Positions 26,487 to 35,420 of a stretch of DNA of 64,000 nucleotides are shown here, one piece after another; the first letter of the stretch is position 1; the number at the start of each line of letters is the position of its first letter. The translations under genes were made by a program, and so were the position numbers. Below the pieces are notes generated by a model. It did not search any database and was not told the DNA's origin. It saw only the letters and a program-made list of their open reading frames with translations. Origin of the DNA: Haladaptatus pallidirubidus (lineage in GTDB: Archaea; Halobacteriota; Halobacteria; Halobacteriales; Haladaptataceae). The stretch lies in NCBI RefSeq assembly GCF_020700235.1, contig NZ_CP085301.1, positions 124,001 to 188,000 on the forward strand. Direction: 5' to 3'.

Positions 26487-27923
26487 ATGAGGGGGATAAA
26501 AACACCACGAACAGTTGCGGTTGGATTAGTAACGTTGATGCTCGCGGTCAGTGTCGCCGTCGCCGGAATGGGGGCGATGGCGGGACAGGATACGACGGAC
26601 GAATCGGAGGGGGACGCGCAGGTTCGCGTCGCGCACATGTCGCCGGATGCGCCGCCGGTTGACGTTCTTATCGACGGAGAGACGGCGATTTCGAACCTTT
26701 CGTACAGTAACGTCACCGACTACGCCAGTTTTCCCGCAGGTGACCACAACGTCACGGTGACCGCCGCGGGCGACCCGAGCACGGTCGTTTTCTCGGAGAA
26801 CGTGACGTTCGAAGCAGACACTAACTACACCGCCGCCGCGGTGGGTGAAATTTCGGAACACGCGGAGAACCCGTTCGAAGTCGTCATTCTCGAAGATGAC
26901 TTTACGGCGCCGGAACCGGGCAACGCTTCGGTGCGACTCGTTCACGCGTCGCCCGACGCGCCGCCGGTTGACGTGACGGTTGCGGAGAGCGGCACGACGC
27001 TCTTCGATAACGTTTCGTTCGGCAACGCCACGGAGTACGCGGAGGTTCCGGCGGGTGAGTACACGCTAGAAGTTCGCCCCGCCACCGCCGACGATTCCGG
27101 CGAAGTCGTGGCGACGTTCAACGTGACGCTCGACGAGAACACGGCCAACTCCGCATTCGCGACCGGCTACACCAACCCCGCGGAGGCACCAGAAACCGGA
27201 CAGGAGAACCTGTTCGAACTCATCCTCGTCACGGATTTCGAATTTGCGGGACAGACGACTGAAACCGCGACAGCGACCGAAACCACAACGGCGACAAAAA
27301 CTACGACCACCACGGCGAAACCGACGAAGACGACCGAGAAAACGACTCCGAAAGCAACCGAAACGACGATGAAGCAGACGACAGCGAAGCAAACGACGCC
27401 GGCAAAAACGACGGTGAAGCAAACAACGCCAGCAAAAATGACTCCGGCGGAAACCACTGTCGAGAAAACGAGGGTGAAAGAGACGCCGGCGAAGCGGACG
27501 ACTGCAAAGAAGACTACCGCAAAACCGACGGCGGAAATGACGAAGACGGCCGCGCCGAGGCCGACGACTGCCAAGCAGACGACCGCAAAAGAAACAGTGA
27601 AGAAAACGGCGGCTAAGGAGACAACTCCTAAACCAACAACCACGGTAGAGAAGACGACGCCGAAAGAAACGACCGTGAAGAAAACGACGGCTAAGGAGAC
27701 AACTCCCAAACCGACAACCACGGTAGAGAAAACGACGCCGAAAAAGACGACCCCGAAAGAACCTACGGCGAAAAAGACGACGGTCAAAAAGACGAGTCCG
27801 GAGAAACCCAAAATCACGAGTCCAACGGAACCTGAAAAGCCAGAAGTGACGAGTCCGGCAGCCTCGGATGAGGCGGTACCGAAGGACGATTCCGACGAAC
27901 GAACCGTTTCTGACAAGAGCTAA
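26487..27923 (+). CDS. Secreted DUF4397 protein with two repeats and a long Thr/Lys/Pro tail
   Basis: About 478 residues. A signal peptide (AVGLVTLMLAVSVAVAGMGAMA) is followed by two DUF4397 domains. Both open with the same words, VRVAHMSPDAPPVDV and VRLVHASPDAPPVDV, and both contain N-X-S/T sequons. From about residue 250 on, the sequence is a repeat of TTxK/TTP units with many Lys and almost no acidic residues, a basic, mucin-like stalk. Within it a 26-residue unit repeats (DNA period 78). A GTG at 26466 would add seven residues. The tail was probably built by slippage, and could be O-glycosylated; it may bind the cell wall or extracellular polymers. Confidence 0.85.
   Translation: MRGIKTPRTVAVGLVTLMLAVSVAVAGMGAMAGQDTTDESEGDAQVRVAHMSPDAPPVDVLIDGETAISNLSYSNVTDYASFPAGDHNVTVTAAGDPSTVVFSENVTFEADTNYTAAAVGEISEHAENPFEVVILEDDFTAPEPGNASVRLVHASPDAPPVDVTVAESGTTLFDNVSFGNATEYAEVPAGEYTLEVRPATADDSGEVVATFNVTLDENTANSAFATGYTNPAEAPETGQENLFELILVTDFEFAGQTTETATATETTTATKTTTTTAKPTKTTEKTTPKATETTMKQTTAKQTTPAKTTVKQTTPAKMTPAETTVEKTRVKETPAKRTTAKKTTAKPTAEMTKTAAPRPTTAKQTTAKETVKKTAAKETTPKPTTTVEKTTPKETTVKKTTAKETTPKPTTTVEKTTPKKTTPKEPTAKKTTVKKTSPEKPKITSPTEPEKPEVTSPAASDEAVPKDDSDERTVSDKS
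27611..27758 (+). repeat. Tandem repeat of 78 bp inside the DUF4397 tail
   Basis: Two copies start at 27611 and 27689, each beginning GGCTAAGGAGACAACTCC and encoding AKETTPKPTTTVEKTTPK. They differ by a few synonymous or conservative changes. Shorter GC-rich ACG/AAG repeats flank them. Number of copies could vary between strains. Confidence 0.75.
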
Positions 27924-27962
27924 AACACCACACCTTTTTCTTTCCCGACACGAATTGCAGAC

Positions 27963-28460
27963 GTGAGCCGACTAGCCGACATTCGACGACGGGACGACGT
28001 TCGAGAGGGAAAACGTACGTTTTCCCTCCCGGCGGAGAATTTCGCCACCGTGACCGAAACCATCGAGTCGGGGTACGACCGATGGGTCGGCGGAGTCGTC
28101 ATCGACGACGACGAGCGCGTTCTGCTGGTCGAAAACGGCTGGAGCGATGGGTGGATAGTTCCGGGGGGAACTGTCGAGATGGACGAGACACCCGCCGAGG
28201 CTGTCGTCAGGGAAATCAAGGAGGAAACCGGGGTTCCGGTCGAACTCGCCCGGCCACTTCTGGTTGAACGTCAGACGTTTTCCAACGGCGACGGGGAACT
28301 CTCCGGCCAGTTCGTTCTGTTCGGCGCGACCGCGAGCGAGACGGAAATCGGCGACAACCTCGGGGTGGAAAACGAGACGATTCACGATGCGCGGTGGTTC
28401 ACCGACGTTCCGGAAATGGAAATCGACTACAGTACGGAAATCGAATCGTTTCGAGGGTAG
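27963..28460 (+). CDS. NUDIX hydrolase
   Basis: 165 residues. The Nudix box is complete: GGTVEMDETPAEAVVREIKEETGV (G-X5-E-X7-REXXEEXGX). N-terminal residues give a charged helix before the first strand (VGGVVIDDDERVLLVENG). Hydrolyses a nucleoside diphosphate linked to another group; substrate unknown. The start is GTG at 27963. It follows the DUF4397 gene and is convergent with the thioesterase gene 18 bases away. Confidence 0.9.
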   Translation: MSRLADIRRRDDVREGKRTFSLPAENFATVTETIESGYDRWVGGVVIDDDERVLLVENGWSDGWIVPGGTVEMDETPAEAVVREIKEETGVPVELARPLLVERQTFSNGDGELSGQFVLFGATASETEIGDNLGVENETIHDARWFTDVPEMEIDYSTEIESFRG

Positions 28461-28478
28461 CAAAAAATCCGTACTCGC

Positions 28479-28958
28479 TCAGTCGATTCGCTCGGCCACG
28501 GCGCGCAGTTGTTCTATTCGCTCGGTTCGGGCCGAATCGCAGAGCGCTTGCTGGGTATCATCCGGGCAATCCAATTTGGGGACGGGCGTCGGTGTGCCTG
28601 CCTCATCCAGCGCGACGAAGGTGAAAAACGAGGTGGTCGTCTCGCGCTCCTCTCCTTTCTTCGGGTCTTCGGCGCGGACGTTCACCTTCACGTCGATGCT
28701 GGTTCGACCCGTGTCGAAGACGAACGCCTCCACGACGGCGACTTCGCCGAGGTCGATGGGAGAGATAAAATCGACGTGATCCATCGACGCCGTCACGCAC
28801 TGATTGCCGCAAAATCGCATCGCCGCAATCGCACCGCAGATGTCCATCCAGTGCAGTACTGCGCCTCCGAGCGCCCGTCCGAGGTTGTTTGTGTCGTTCG
28901 GCAGGAGCAATTCGGTCATCTCGGTGTACGAATCCATCAGCGTCGCGGTGTTTGCCAT
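28479..28958 (-). CDS. Acyl-CoA thioesterase (hot-dog, YciA/BFIT-like)
   Basis: 159 residues. Typical elements are TELLLPNDTNNLGRALGGAVLHWMD and CVTASMDHVDFISPIDLGE. The pattern PNDTN-LG-A-GG---HWMD-CGAIAA is that of cytosolic long-chain acyl-CoA hydrolases. Length equals a single hot-dog domain. No partner genes nearby. Cleaves acyl-CoA to free acid and CoA. Confidence 0.92.
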   Translation of the reverse strand: MANTATLMDSYTEMTELLLPNDTNNLGRALGGAVLHWMDICGAIAAMRFCGNQCVTASMDHVDFISPIDLGEVAVVEAFVFDTGRTSIDVKVNVRAEDPKKGEERETTTSFFTFVALDEAGTPTPVPKLDCPDDTQQALCDSARTERIEQLRAVAERID

Positions 28959-29041
28959 GTCCGGTGATTGTGGGCAGGCCTATTTAGTTGGTCACAGTTC
29001 CGGCGCGTCAGCGTTATCACCGTTGCTAACAGTTTATCCGT

Positions 29042-30646
29042 ATGGGTCGGGAGGGGGGAAACAGATTGCTATCCGACGAGACCGTCGTCTCGACCGTCGG
29101 GGACGGAGTGTATCAACTCGATGCGGATGGCGATTTTCTGTCGGCCAACGACGCCATGGTCGAGATGACTGGGTACGACCGCGACGAACTCCTCGGTTCT
29201 CCGTTTTCGCTGTTGCTCGGCGACGAGGACGCGGCGCGACTTGACGCCGAAATCAAAAAATTGCGAAATAACGCTCCTGCGGTTCGAACTATCGAACTCC
29301 CAACTCGAACCGCAGGCGAGGAGTTCGTTCCTTGCGAACTCCGGTTTTCGGTCGTGCAATCCGAGGACGGTACGGTCATCGGAACCGTCGGCGTCGCGCA
29401 TGACGTATCGCATAGAAATCGACACGACGCGGAACTGAAGGCACAACACGACGAACTGGAACAACTGCGCCGTATCAATGCGGTTATCCGAAGCATCGAC
29501 CGCGCCGTCGCTCGGGCCGAAACCGCCGACGAAATCGAACAGTCGGTGTGCGACCATCTCGCCGACGCGGATCCGTACCTATTCGCTCTCGTCGTCCGTC
29601 TTGACCCACAGTTCGAGGAACTGACTCCCCAAACGTGGGCAGGAGAGCACGATGAGTACGTGGAGTACCTTCGAGAGGCGAACATCGACGTTTCCGAAGG
29701 GCCGGGTGCGAAGGCGGTCAAAACGCGAACCGTGCAGGCGATACAGGACATCGAGGCGGACGAGTACGATTGGGGCGAATCGGCGTTGGAGTGTGGTTTT
29801 CGGTCGCTCGCGGCGGTTCCGCTGGCGCACGAGGAAACCGTCTACGGGGTGCTTGCGGTCTACTCGGACAGACCGTACGCGTTTGACGAACCCGAACGCG
29901 AACTGCTCTCGGACCTCGCCGAACTCGTCGGCTACGCGCTTTTCGCGGTCAAAACACAGCAGGCGCTCGTCGGTGAACGGGTCATCGAACTGGAGTTCCG
30001 ACTCGCAGACGAAGAATACATTTTCACCGCACTCTCCGTAGCAGAAGAGTGTACCGTTCGGTTGGAGGACGCAGTGTTGCATCCGGACGGTTCGCTGTTG
30101 CTGTACGTCTCGGTACAGGGTGGCGACCCGGCGCGAGTGGTCGAATTCTGTCGGGAGTTCGAGAAGGTGTCACATCTCCGGGTTCTTAGCACGCGGGAGG
30201 ACGAATGTTCGCTCGAAATCCGATACGGAGAACCGATGGTTCTCCGGTCGCTCTCACACTACGGCGGCGTCGTCAAATCCGCCGTCGCGGAAGACGGCGT
30301 CGCTCGCGTTCAAATCGACCTGCCAGAGACGGGGGAAGTTCGACAAATCGTCGATATGCTCGGGAACGTGCTCGACACCGCGGAACTCGTCTCCCGGCGA
30401 ACCGTCGAACGGCGGGTCGAAACCCGCGCGGAGTTCCGTGATACGCTCGACGGGGGGTTGACGGATCGTCAGCGAACCGTCCTCGTGGCGGCCTATCGCA
30501 GTGGCTACTTCGACTGGCCCCGCGAGAGTACCGGCGAACAACTGGCCGAGTCGCTCGACATCGCCGCGCCGACTCTGCACAAACACCTCCGCCTCGCGGA
30601 GCGGAAGCTTCTCTCGACGATTTTCGACGACGACCGGCGAGGCTAA
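29042..30646 (+). CDS. PAS-GAF-HTH_10 (bacterio-opsin activator-type) regulator
   Basis: 534 residues. PAS domain first (about 15-125, with GVYQLDADGDFLSANDAMVEMTGYDRDELLG), then GAF (about 150-300), then the Bat-type middle region, and a C-terminal HTH_10 helix-turn-helix (LTDRQRTVLVAAYRSGYFDWPR...LHKHLRLAERKLL). Such proteins sense redox or light-related cues and control genes as DNA-binding proteins; no kinase domain is present. Two small genes of the same signalling repertoire follow on this strand. Confidence 0.92.
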   Translation: MGREGGNRLLSDETVVSTVGDGVYQLDADGDFLSANDAMVEMTGYDRDELLGSPFSLLLGDEDAARLDAEIKKLRNNAPAVRTIELPTRTAGEEFVPCELRFSVVQSEDGTVIGTVGVAHDVSHRNRHDAELKAQHDELEQLRRINAVIRSIDRAVARAETADEIEQSVCDHLADADPYLFALVVRLDPQFEELTPQTWAGEHDEYVEYLREANIDVSEGPGAKAVKTRTVQAIQDIEADEYDWGESALECGFRSLAAVPLAHEETVYGVLAVYSDRPYAFDEPERELLSDLAELVGYALFAVKTQQALVGERVIELEFRLADEEYIFTALSVAEECTVRLEDAVLHPDGSLLLYVSVQGGDPARVVEFCREFEKVSHLRVLSTREDECSLEIRYGEPMVLRSLSHYGGVVKSAVAEDGVARVQIDLPETGEVRQIVDMLGNVLDTAELVSRRTVERRVETRAEFRDTLDGGLTDRQRTVLVAAYRSGYFDWPRESTGEQLAESLDIAAPTLHKHLRLAERKLLSTIFDDDRRG

Positions 30647-30680
30647 TCGTTTAGCCCTATCGCTCAATGCCGTCCGGTGG

Positions 30681-31034
30681 ATGATGTCGAACGTGCCATC
30701 CGACACATTCCCTGAAACCGACGCTGACGCGAACCGGTTGAAACCGACCGCTTCGACCTCCCTGAACAGGATTTTTAGGGCCTGTTCCGACCGAGCACGC
30801 CGAGAAACGCTGATCGTCCTACGAACGAAAGACGGCCCCGTCTCGCTGTCCGAACTCGCGAGCACGATAGACGGCGACACCGAACGGGCGCGTCTGTCGC
30901 TCGTTCACGTCCATCTGCCGATGTTGGATGCACTCGGGCTGGTTCGCTGGAATCGAGCGCGCGAATGCGTGGAAATCGCCACCGCTCCGCAGGAGTTTCG
31001 CGGACTGCTCGACGCCATCGAATGTGAGCGATAA
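30681..31034 (+). CDS. DUF7344-type winged-helix protein
   Basis: About 117 residues. The core RACSDRARRETLIVLRTKDGPVSLSELAS is a helix-turn-helix, followed by SLVHVHLPMLDALGLVRWNRA, the LVH-HLP-L---G-V pattern of this haloarchaeal HTH group. It may act as a small DNA-binding regulator. ATG 30681 or 30684 are both possible. It follows the PAS-GAF regulator by 35 bases. Confidence 0.75.
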   Translation: MMSNVPSDTFPETDADANRLKPTASTSLNRIFRACSDRARRETLIVLRTKDGPVSLSELASTIDGDTERARLSLVHVHLPMLDALGLVRWNRARECVEIATAPQEFRGLLDAIECER

Positions 31035-31120
31035 CGCCATTTTTCACAATAATTCCGGTTCCTACTTAAAGACTCAACTATTGAACGCATAGTTGAATAG
31101 CGGTTGGTGGAGTATTCCCG

Positions 31121-31426
31121 TTGAGCGTGAACGAAACCGTGTTACGAGAAGAACCAGAACCACTCGCCTCCGCCCAGTATTCGTGGGGTGGAGAAATGAC
31201 ACTTGTCCACACCATCGTCGAAACACTCGCGTCGGCGACCGGACAGTCCCCCGAAAACCTTCCACCACTCCACAACGCCGTCGATGTAGACGCCCTCGAA
31301 TCGATTTTCGGTCCTCGAGGAAACGGCCAGCACCGTCCCGTCACGGGCGAAATATCGTTCCTCGTCGAGGAACACGAAATCGTCGTGAAGAGTCACGGAC
31401 GCGTCCTCGTCCGCCCTGCTGAGTAG
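31121..31426 (+). CDS. HalOD1 output-domain protein
   Basis: 101 residues. Strand-helix pattern with LVHTIVETLASATGQSPENLPPLHNAVDVDALESIF and FLVEEHEIVVKSHGRVLV is the HalOD1 domain, which in other haloarchaea ends receiver-type signalling proteins or stands alone. The start is TTG at 31121 or GTG at 31127. Its effector is not known. Third member of the signalling cluster beginning at 29042. Confidence 0.75.
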   Translation: MSVNETVLREEPEPLASAQYSWGGEMTLVHTIVETLASATGQSPENLPPLHNAVDVDALESIFGPRGNGQHRPVTGEISFLVEEHEIVVKSHGRVLVRPAE

Positions 31427-31877
31427 TTTGGAGAGTTTATTAGTACGGAGGATGCGATATTTGACTAGTGTCGATTTGAAATGTGAGAACGGTTTGTGAT
31501 CCGACCAGTCTCTTGAGGGTCGGGTGCTCCACACTCGACCCTCTGCTGTCCTGGCGGCAACGGGCGAGCGAAGAATGAGCGACTGCAAGGAGCGTAACGA
31601 GGGAGGGCGTCGCCCACAGTCGGCGTCTGAAACCGACACTCCCTCACAGACGACTGCATTTCGTAGACGCTCATCAAATCGACCGCTGAACTCGGAGTCA
31701 CAACTCTCAATAGCGTAGTGACTGTCGCCTGTATGTAGCAACAGTAGTCACAGAGACCACGACCAGTTCCGTAAACCGAATCCATACGTACTTATGAAAT
31801 ATCATGTCCGATTATTCTCGTGAAAAAATTGCCGCGTCACCGATAACGGTAAAAACGGAGGGTGAGTAGCGTCACTG
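31427..31877. other. Gap with a hairpin and sequence resembling a mobile-element relic
   Basis: No supported gene. A hairpin lies at 31515-31543 (GAGGGTCGGGTG facing CACTCGACCCTC with one mismatch). The downstream stretch to about 31740 is unlike the neighbouring coding DNA and looks like terminal or remnant sequence of a small transposable element; no family is named. A+T-rich bases at 31780-31860 probably carry the traB promoter. Confidence 0.4.
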
Positions 31878-33611
31878 ATGACCGAACAGGACCCACCGCC
31901 GTCCCTTGATGGCGAGGGGAGCGTGCGAGTCGTCGGGACTGCTCACGTTTCTGCGAAGAGCGTCGAACGAGTCGAAGAGGCCGTCGAAGAGGAACAGCCG
32001 GACACGGTCGCCGTCGAACTCGACGAGGGTCGCTACCGGCAGATGCAGGGGGAGATGGCCGACGACTTAGACCCGTCCGATTTGCTCCACGGTAACACCG
32101 TTTTTCAGTTTCTCGCGTATTGGATGCTCTCGTATGTGCAGGCTCGGATGGGCGAAGAGTTCGACATTCAACCCGGCGCGGACATGAAAGCCGCCATCGA
32201 GGTGGCCGAACGAACCGGGAGCGATGTCGCGCTGGTAGACCGCGACATTCAGATGACCATCCAGCGATTCTGGGCGCGAATGACGTTCCGCGAAAAGATG
32301 CGGATGGTCGGCAGTCTCGCTCTCGGCGTCACCGACCCGATTACGCTTGGCGTGGTCGGCGGGGCGATGGCCGGCGTCTTCTTCGCCATGATTTTCGGCC
32401 TGTTCGTCGCGCCGCTTCTCGGCTTAAGCGAGGTGCTGACCCTTGGTGCGGGTGCGGGTGCGTTCCAACTCGTCGGTTCTCTTACGAGCGGAATCGTCGC
32501 GGGTCTCGTCCTCGGTTCTCTCGTCCTCTCGTTTGGCGTGACGAGGCGGTACGACATCGCCCTCGGCGGCGGCCTCCTTCTCGGCGTCATCGGCGGAATT
32601 GAGCTCGGAACGGGACTCGTCGCTCCAAGCGCGGTACCCGTACTCGGAGTAGGGACGCTCGAAACCATCGGTTCGGTTTCGATTCGGCTGTTCTCGTCCC
32701 TCGTCGTCGGCGTCGGAGGCGGAGTCATCCTCGGACTCGCGGGCGGTGTCGTCGTCGGAAGCGGTACGGTAGCGGAAGACGAGTTGGACGAGGAGTTCGA
32801 CATCGAAGACCTCACCGACGGGGACGTGGTGACCGCAATGATGGAGGAGTTTCGACGCTTCTCGCCCGGCGGGGCGGAAGCCCTCATCGACGAACGCGAC
32901 GCCTTCATCGCACACCGGCTCGTCGCGCTTCGAGAGGCGGGCCATCACGTCGTCGCCGTCGTCGGCGCGGGCCACCAAGCCGGAATCGAAGGCTATCTCC
33001 GAAATCCGAGTACCCTCCCGCCGATGGAGTCGCTGGTCGGAACCGAATCGGGACGCCGGTTTTCCTTCTTCAAGCTGTTCGGCTACCTCGTTACCGTCGT
33101 CTTCCTCGCCTTCTTCATCCTGCTGGCGATGGCGGGCGTTCGAAACGAGTTCCTCATCAAGGTGTTCGCCGCGTGGTTCCTGTTCAACGGCATCTTCTCG
33201 TTCTCGTTGGCGAAACTCGCCGGGGCGCACTGGATGAGCGCCCTCGTCGGCGGGGCAATCGCGTGGCTGACGAGCATCAACCCGCTACTCGCACCGGGCT
33301 GGTTCGCGGGCTACATGGAGCTCAAATACACCACGGTGAACGTCGCCGACATCGGCCAACTGAACGAAATCATGAGCGACGAGGAAAGCCCGCTTTCGGA
33401 CATCATGTCCCGAATGCTCGATGTTCCCCTGTTCCGGCTCATCGCCGTCGTCGCCATGACGAACGTCGGAAGCATGATTGCGACGTTCCTCTTCCCGTTC
33501 GTCGTCCTCCCGATTCTCGGGCCCGAAATCGGTGGTGTAGAGGAAATCACCCGACTCATGATACAGGGCGCACAGAACAGCGCTGACATTATCTGGAAGA
33601 CGATAGCATGA
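31878..33611 (+). CDS. TraB/PrgY-family membrane protein (TIKI/ChaN superfamily)
   Basis: 577 residues. N-terminal VGTAHVSAKSVERVEEAVEE and DTVAVELDEGRYRQM match the TraB catalytic core (GxAHxS..., ELDxxR). Metalloprotease-like activity is proposed for the superfamily. The middle and C-terminal parts carry about seven or more transmembrane helices. PrgY, a bacterial member, limits peptide pheromone activity. The following gene (M50 protease) overlaps its stop by four bases, so both are likely made together. Confidence 0.92.
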   Translation: MTEQDPPPSLDGEGSVRVVGTAHVSAKSVERVEEAVEEEQPDTVAVELDEGRYRQMQGEMADDLDPSDLLHGNTVFQFLAYWMLSYVQARMGEEFDIQPGADMKAAIEVAERTGSDVALVDRDIQMTIQRFWARMTFREKMRMVGSLALGVTDPITLGVVGGAMAGVFFAMIFGLFVAPLLGLSEVLTLGAGAGAFQLVGSLTSGIVAGLVLGSLVLSFGVTRRYDIALGGGLLLGVIGGIELGTGLVAPSAVPVLGVGTLETIGSVSIRLFSSLVVGVGGGVILGLAGGVVVGSGTVAEDELDEEFDIEDLTDGDVVTAMMEEFRRFSPGGAEALIDERDAFIAHRLVALREAGHHVVAVVGAGHQAGIEGYLRNPSTLPPMESLVGTESGRRFSFFKLFGYLVTVVFLAFFILLAMAGVRNEFLIKVFAAWFLFNGIFSFSLAKLAGAHWMSALVGGAIAWLTSINPLLAPGWFAGYMELKYTTVNVADIGQLNEIMSDEESPLSDIMSRMLDVPLFRLIAVVAMTNVGSMIATFLFPFVVLPILGPEIGGVEEITRLMIQGAQNSADIIWKTIA

Positions 33612-34246
33612 ACGTCCGATTCAGTACACACGAGATACGTGACCTGCTTATTGCATGGATCGCCCTCGGCATCGCATTTACCCTGTTCCTCCAACCGGAA
33701 CTGGTACAGTCGCTGATTCAACCCGGTGGCGGCGCTTCGCCCGGAACGTTCGTCAGGGCGCTCGGCATCTCGCTTCTTACGGCGGGTGTCGGATTCCTCC
33801 TGCACGAACTCGCGCACAAGGTGATGGCGATTCGGTTCGGCCAAGTCGCGGAGTTCCGAGCCGATTACGGCATGCTGTTTCTCGCTATCGCCAGCGCGCT
33901 CGCCGGGTTCCTATTCGCCGCGCCCGGTGCGGTGTACCACCGCGGCATGGCGACGGAGCGAGAAAACGGACTCATCGCGCTGGCCGGCCCGGTGACGAAC
34001 GTCGTGCTCGGCGCGATGTTCGTCCCGATTTGGTTGGTCGGCTCCGACACCTCGTTCGTCGGCCTCGTCGGCCACCTCGGCGTGCAGATTAACTTCCTGC
34101 TCGCGGGGTTCAACATGCTCCCGTGGGGGCCGCTCGACGGAAAGAAGGTGCAAAGTTGGAGTACAATCGTGTTCGTCGGCACGTTCGTTCCGCTCCTCCT
34201 CCTTGCCGTGTACGCGCTGTTGTTCATGCCGTTCCCGCGGTTCTGA
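33608..34246 (+). CDS. M50-family intramembrane metalloprotease (site-2 protease type)
   Basis: 212 residues. Zinc ligands: HELAHKVMAIRFG (HExxH) at about residue 60 and GFNMLPWGPLDGKKVQSW (NxxPxxxxDG, with Asp as third ligand). Five or six helices fit the minimal M50 core. It should cleave transmembrane substrates; none is known. Overlap of ATGA with traB implies translational coupling. purM follows after about 60 bases. Confidence 0.92.
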   Translation: MNVRFSTHEIRDLLIAWIALGIAFTLFLQPELVQSLIQPGGGASPGTFVRALGISLLTAGVGFLLHELAHKVMAIRFGQVAEFRADYGMLFLAIASALAGFLFAAPGAVYHRGMATERENGLIALAGPVTNVVLGAMFVPIWLVGSDTSFVGLVGHLGVQINFLLAGFNMLPWGPLDGKKVQSWSTIVFVGTFVPLLLLAVYALLFMPFPRF

Positions 34247-34308
34247 ATCCGCTCGGATTGCTATTTTAGAACGGCAAACCTTTACTCACCCGGTACGCGG
34301 ATTCGACC

Positions 34309-35298
34309 ATGAGCGAGGAGGAACGCGAGGAAGAAGAGGAACTGACCTACGCGGATGCGGGTGTAAACATCGATGCCAGCGAAGCGGCGACGGCGGCCCT
34401 CGTCGGCGCAGTCTCGGGCATCGACAATACGACCGACTACGCCGGACTGCTCGATATCGGCGACCAGTATCTCGCGCTGGCGACCGACGGCGTCGGGACG
34501 AAACTGCTCGTCGCGGAAGCGTTGGGCGACTACTCGACCGTCGGCATCGACTGCATCGCTATGAACGCGAACGACCTCGTGGCAAGCGGCGTCGAACCCA
34601 TCGCCTTCGTGGATTATCTCGCCGTGGACGAACCGAACGAGGAGTTCTCGAAACAGGTCGGCGAAGGACTCTCGGCGGGCGCCGACGAGGCGAACATGGC
34701 TCTCGTCGGCGGGGAAACCGCCGTCATGCCCGACGTTATTTCGGGGCTCGACCTCGCGGGTGCCTGTGCCGGACTCGCGCCGAAAGACGCCATCTTCCCC
34801 GGCGAAGCCGAAGTCGGCGACGTGCTGGTCGGCTTCGAATCCAGCGGCGTCCACTCGAACGGCCTGACGCTGGCGCGAAAAGCGGCGACGAAAAACTACG
34901 AGTACGCGGACGACTTCCCGCTCGGCGAGGACACCGTCGGCGAACGACTGCTCGAACCGACGCGCCTCTACACCTACCTCCTTCCCGAACTACGAGCGCG
35001 CGAAGTTCACGCCGCGGCCCACGTCACCGGCGGAGGGTGGACGAACCTTCTCCGTATGGGCGAGTATCGCTACGAAATCACCGACCCGTTCCCGGCACAA
35101 CCTGTTTTTGAGTTCATACAATCCGAAGGGAACGTCTCGGACGAGGAGATGCACCGAACTTTCAACATGGGAACCGGATTCGTCGTTTCCCTGCCGGAAT
35201 CGGACGCCGAATCGTTGGTCTCCAAAACTGACGGGAGAATCATCGGCTCCGTTTCGGAGGGGAAAACCGTCGAAATACGTGGCCTGAGTCTGGAGTAA
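34309..35298 (+). CDS. purM: Phosphoribosylformylglycinamidine cyclo-ligase (AIR synthetase)
   Basis: Purine biosynthesis step 5: converts FGAM to AIR with ATP. 329 residues. PurM signatures LATDGVGTKLLVAEALG, GIDCIAMNANDLVASGVEP and VGGETAVMPDVISGLDLAG are present, as is the typical GVHSNGLTLARK. The N-terminus is acidic (SEEEREEEEELTYADAGVN), an ordinary haloarchaeal extension. No other purine gene is nearby. Confidence 0.97.
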   Translation: MSEEEREEEEELTYADAGVNIDASEAATAALVGAVSGIDNTTDYAGLLDIGDQYLALATDGVGTKLLVAEALGDYSTVGIDCIAMNANDLVASGVEPIAFVDYLAVDEPNEEFSKQVGEGLSAGADEANMALVGGETAVMPDVISGLDLAGACAGLAPKDAIFPGEAEVGDVLVGFESSGVHSNGLTLARKAATKNYEYADDFPLGEDTVGERLLEPTRLYTYLLPELRAREVHAAAHVTGGGWTNLLRMGEYRYEITDPFPAQPVFEFIQSEGNVSDEEMHRTFNMGTGFVVSLPESDAESLVSKTDGRIIGSVSEGKTVEIRGLSLE

Positions 35299-35325
35299 GC
35301 AATCCGATTTTTGCGGTGAGCAGAC

Positions 35326-35353
35326 GATTCGGCTCCGCTGGAGCCGAAATCGT
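35326..35353 (+). terminator. Hairpin downstream of purM
   Basis: TTCGGCTCC at 35328-35336 faces GGAGCCGAA with a three-base loop, extended by CGA/TCG pairs across one bulged base. It lies 28 bases after the purM stop, a sensible place for an RNA 3' end structure. Confidence 0.5.
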
Positions 35354-35420
35354 TATACAAATTTCATTATCGTTTCGAGTCTACAATAAAGTTATAGTAT
35401 TCCAACTTGTCTCGACTCAC

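Noticed and set aside
27250..27800. Possible CRISPR-like repeat array
   Set aside because: The repeats are coding Thr/Lys codons in frame with no spacer-repeat regularity.
27167..27916. Hydrophobic 249-residue frame antisense to the DUF4397 tail
   Set aside because: Thr/Lys codon repeats read antisense give Val/Phe-rich sequence that mimics transmembrane helices; no start context.
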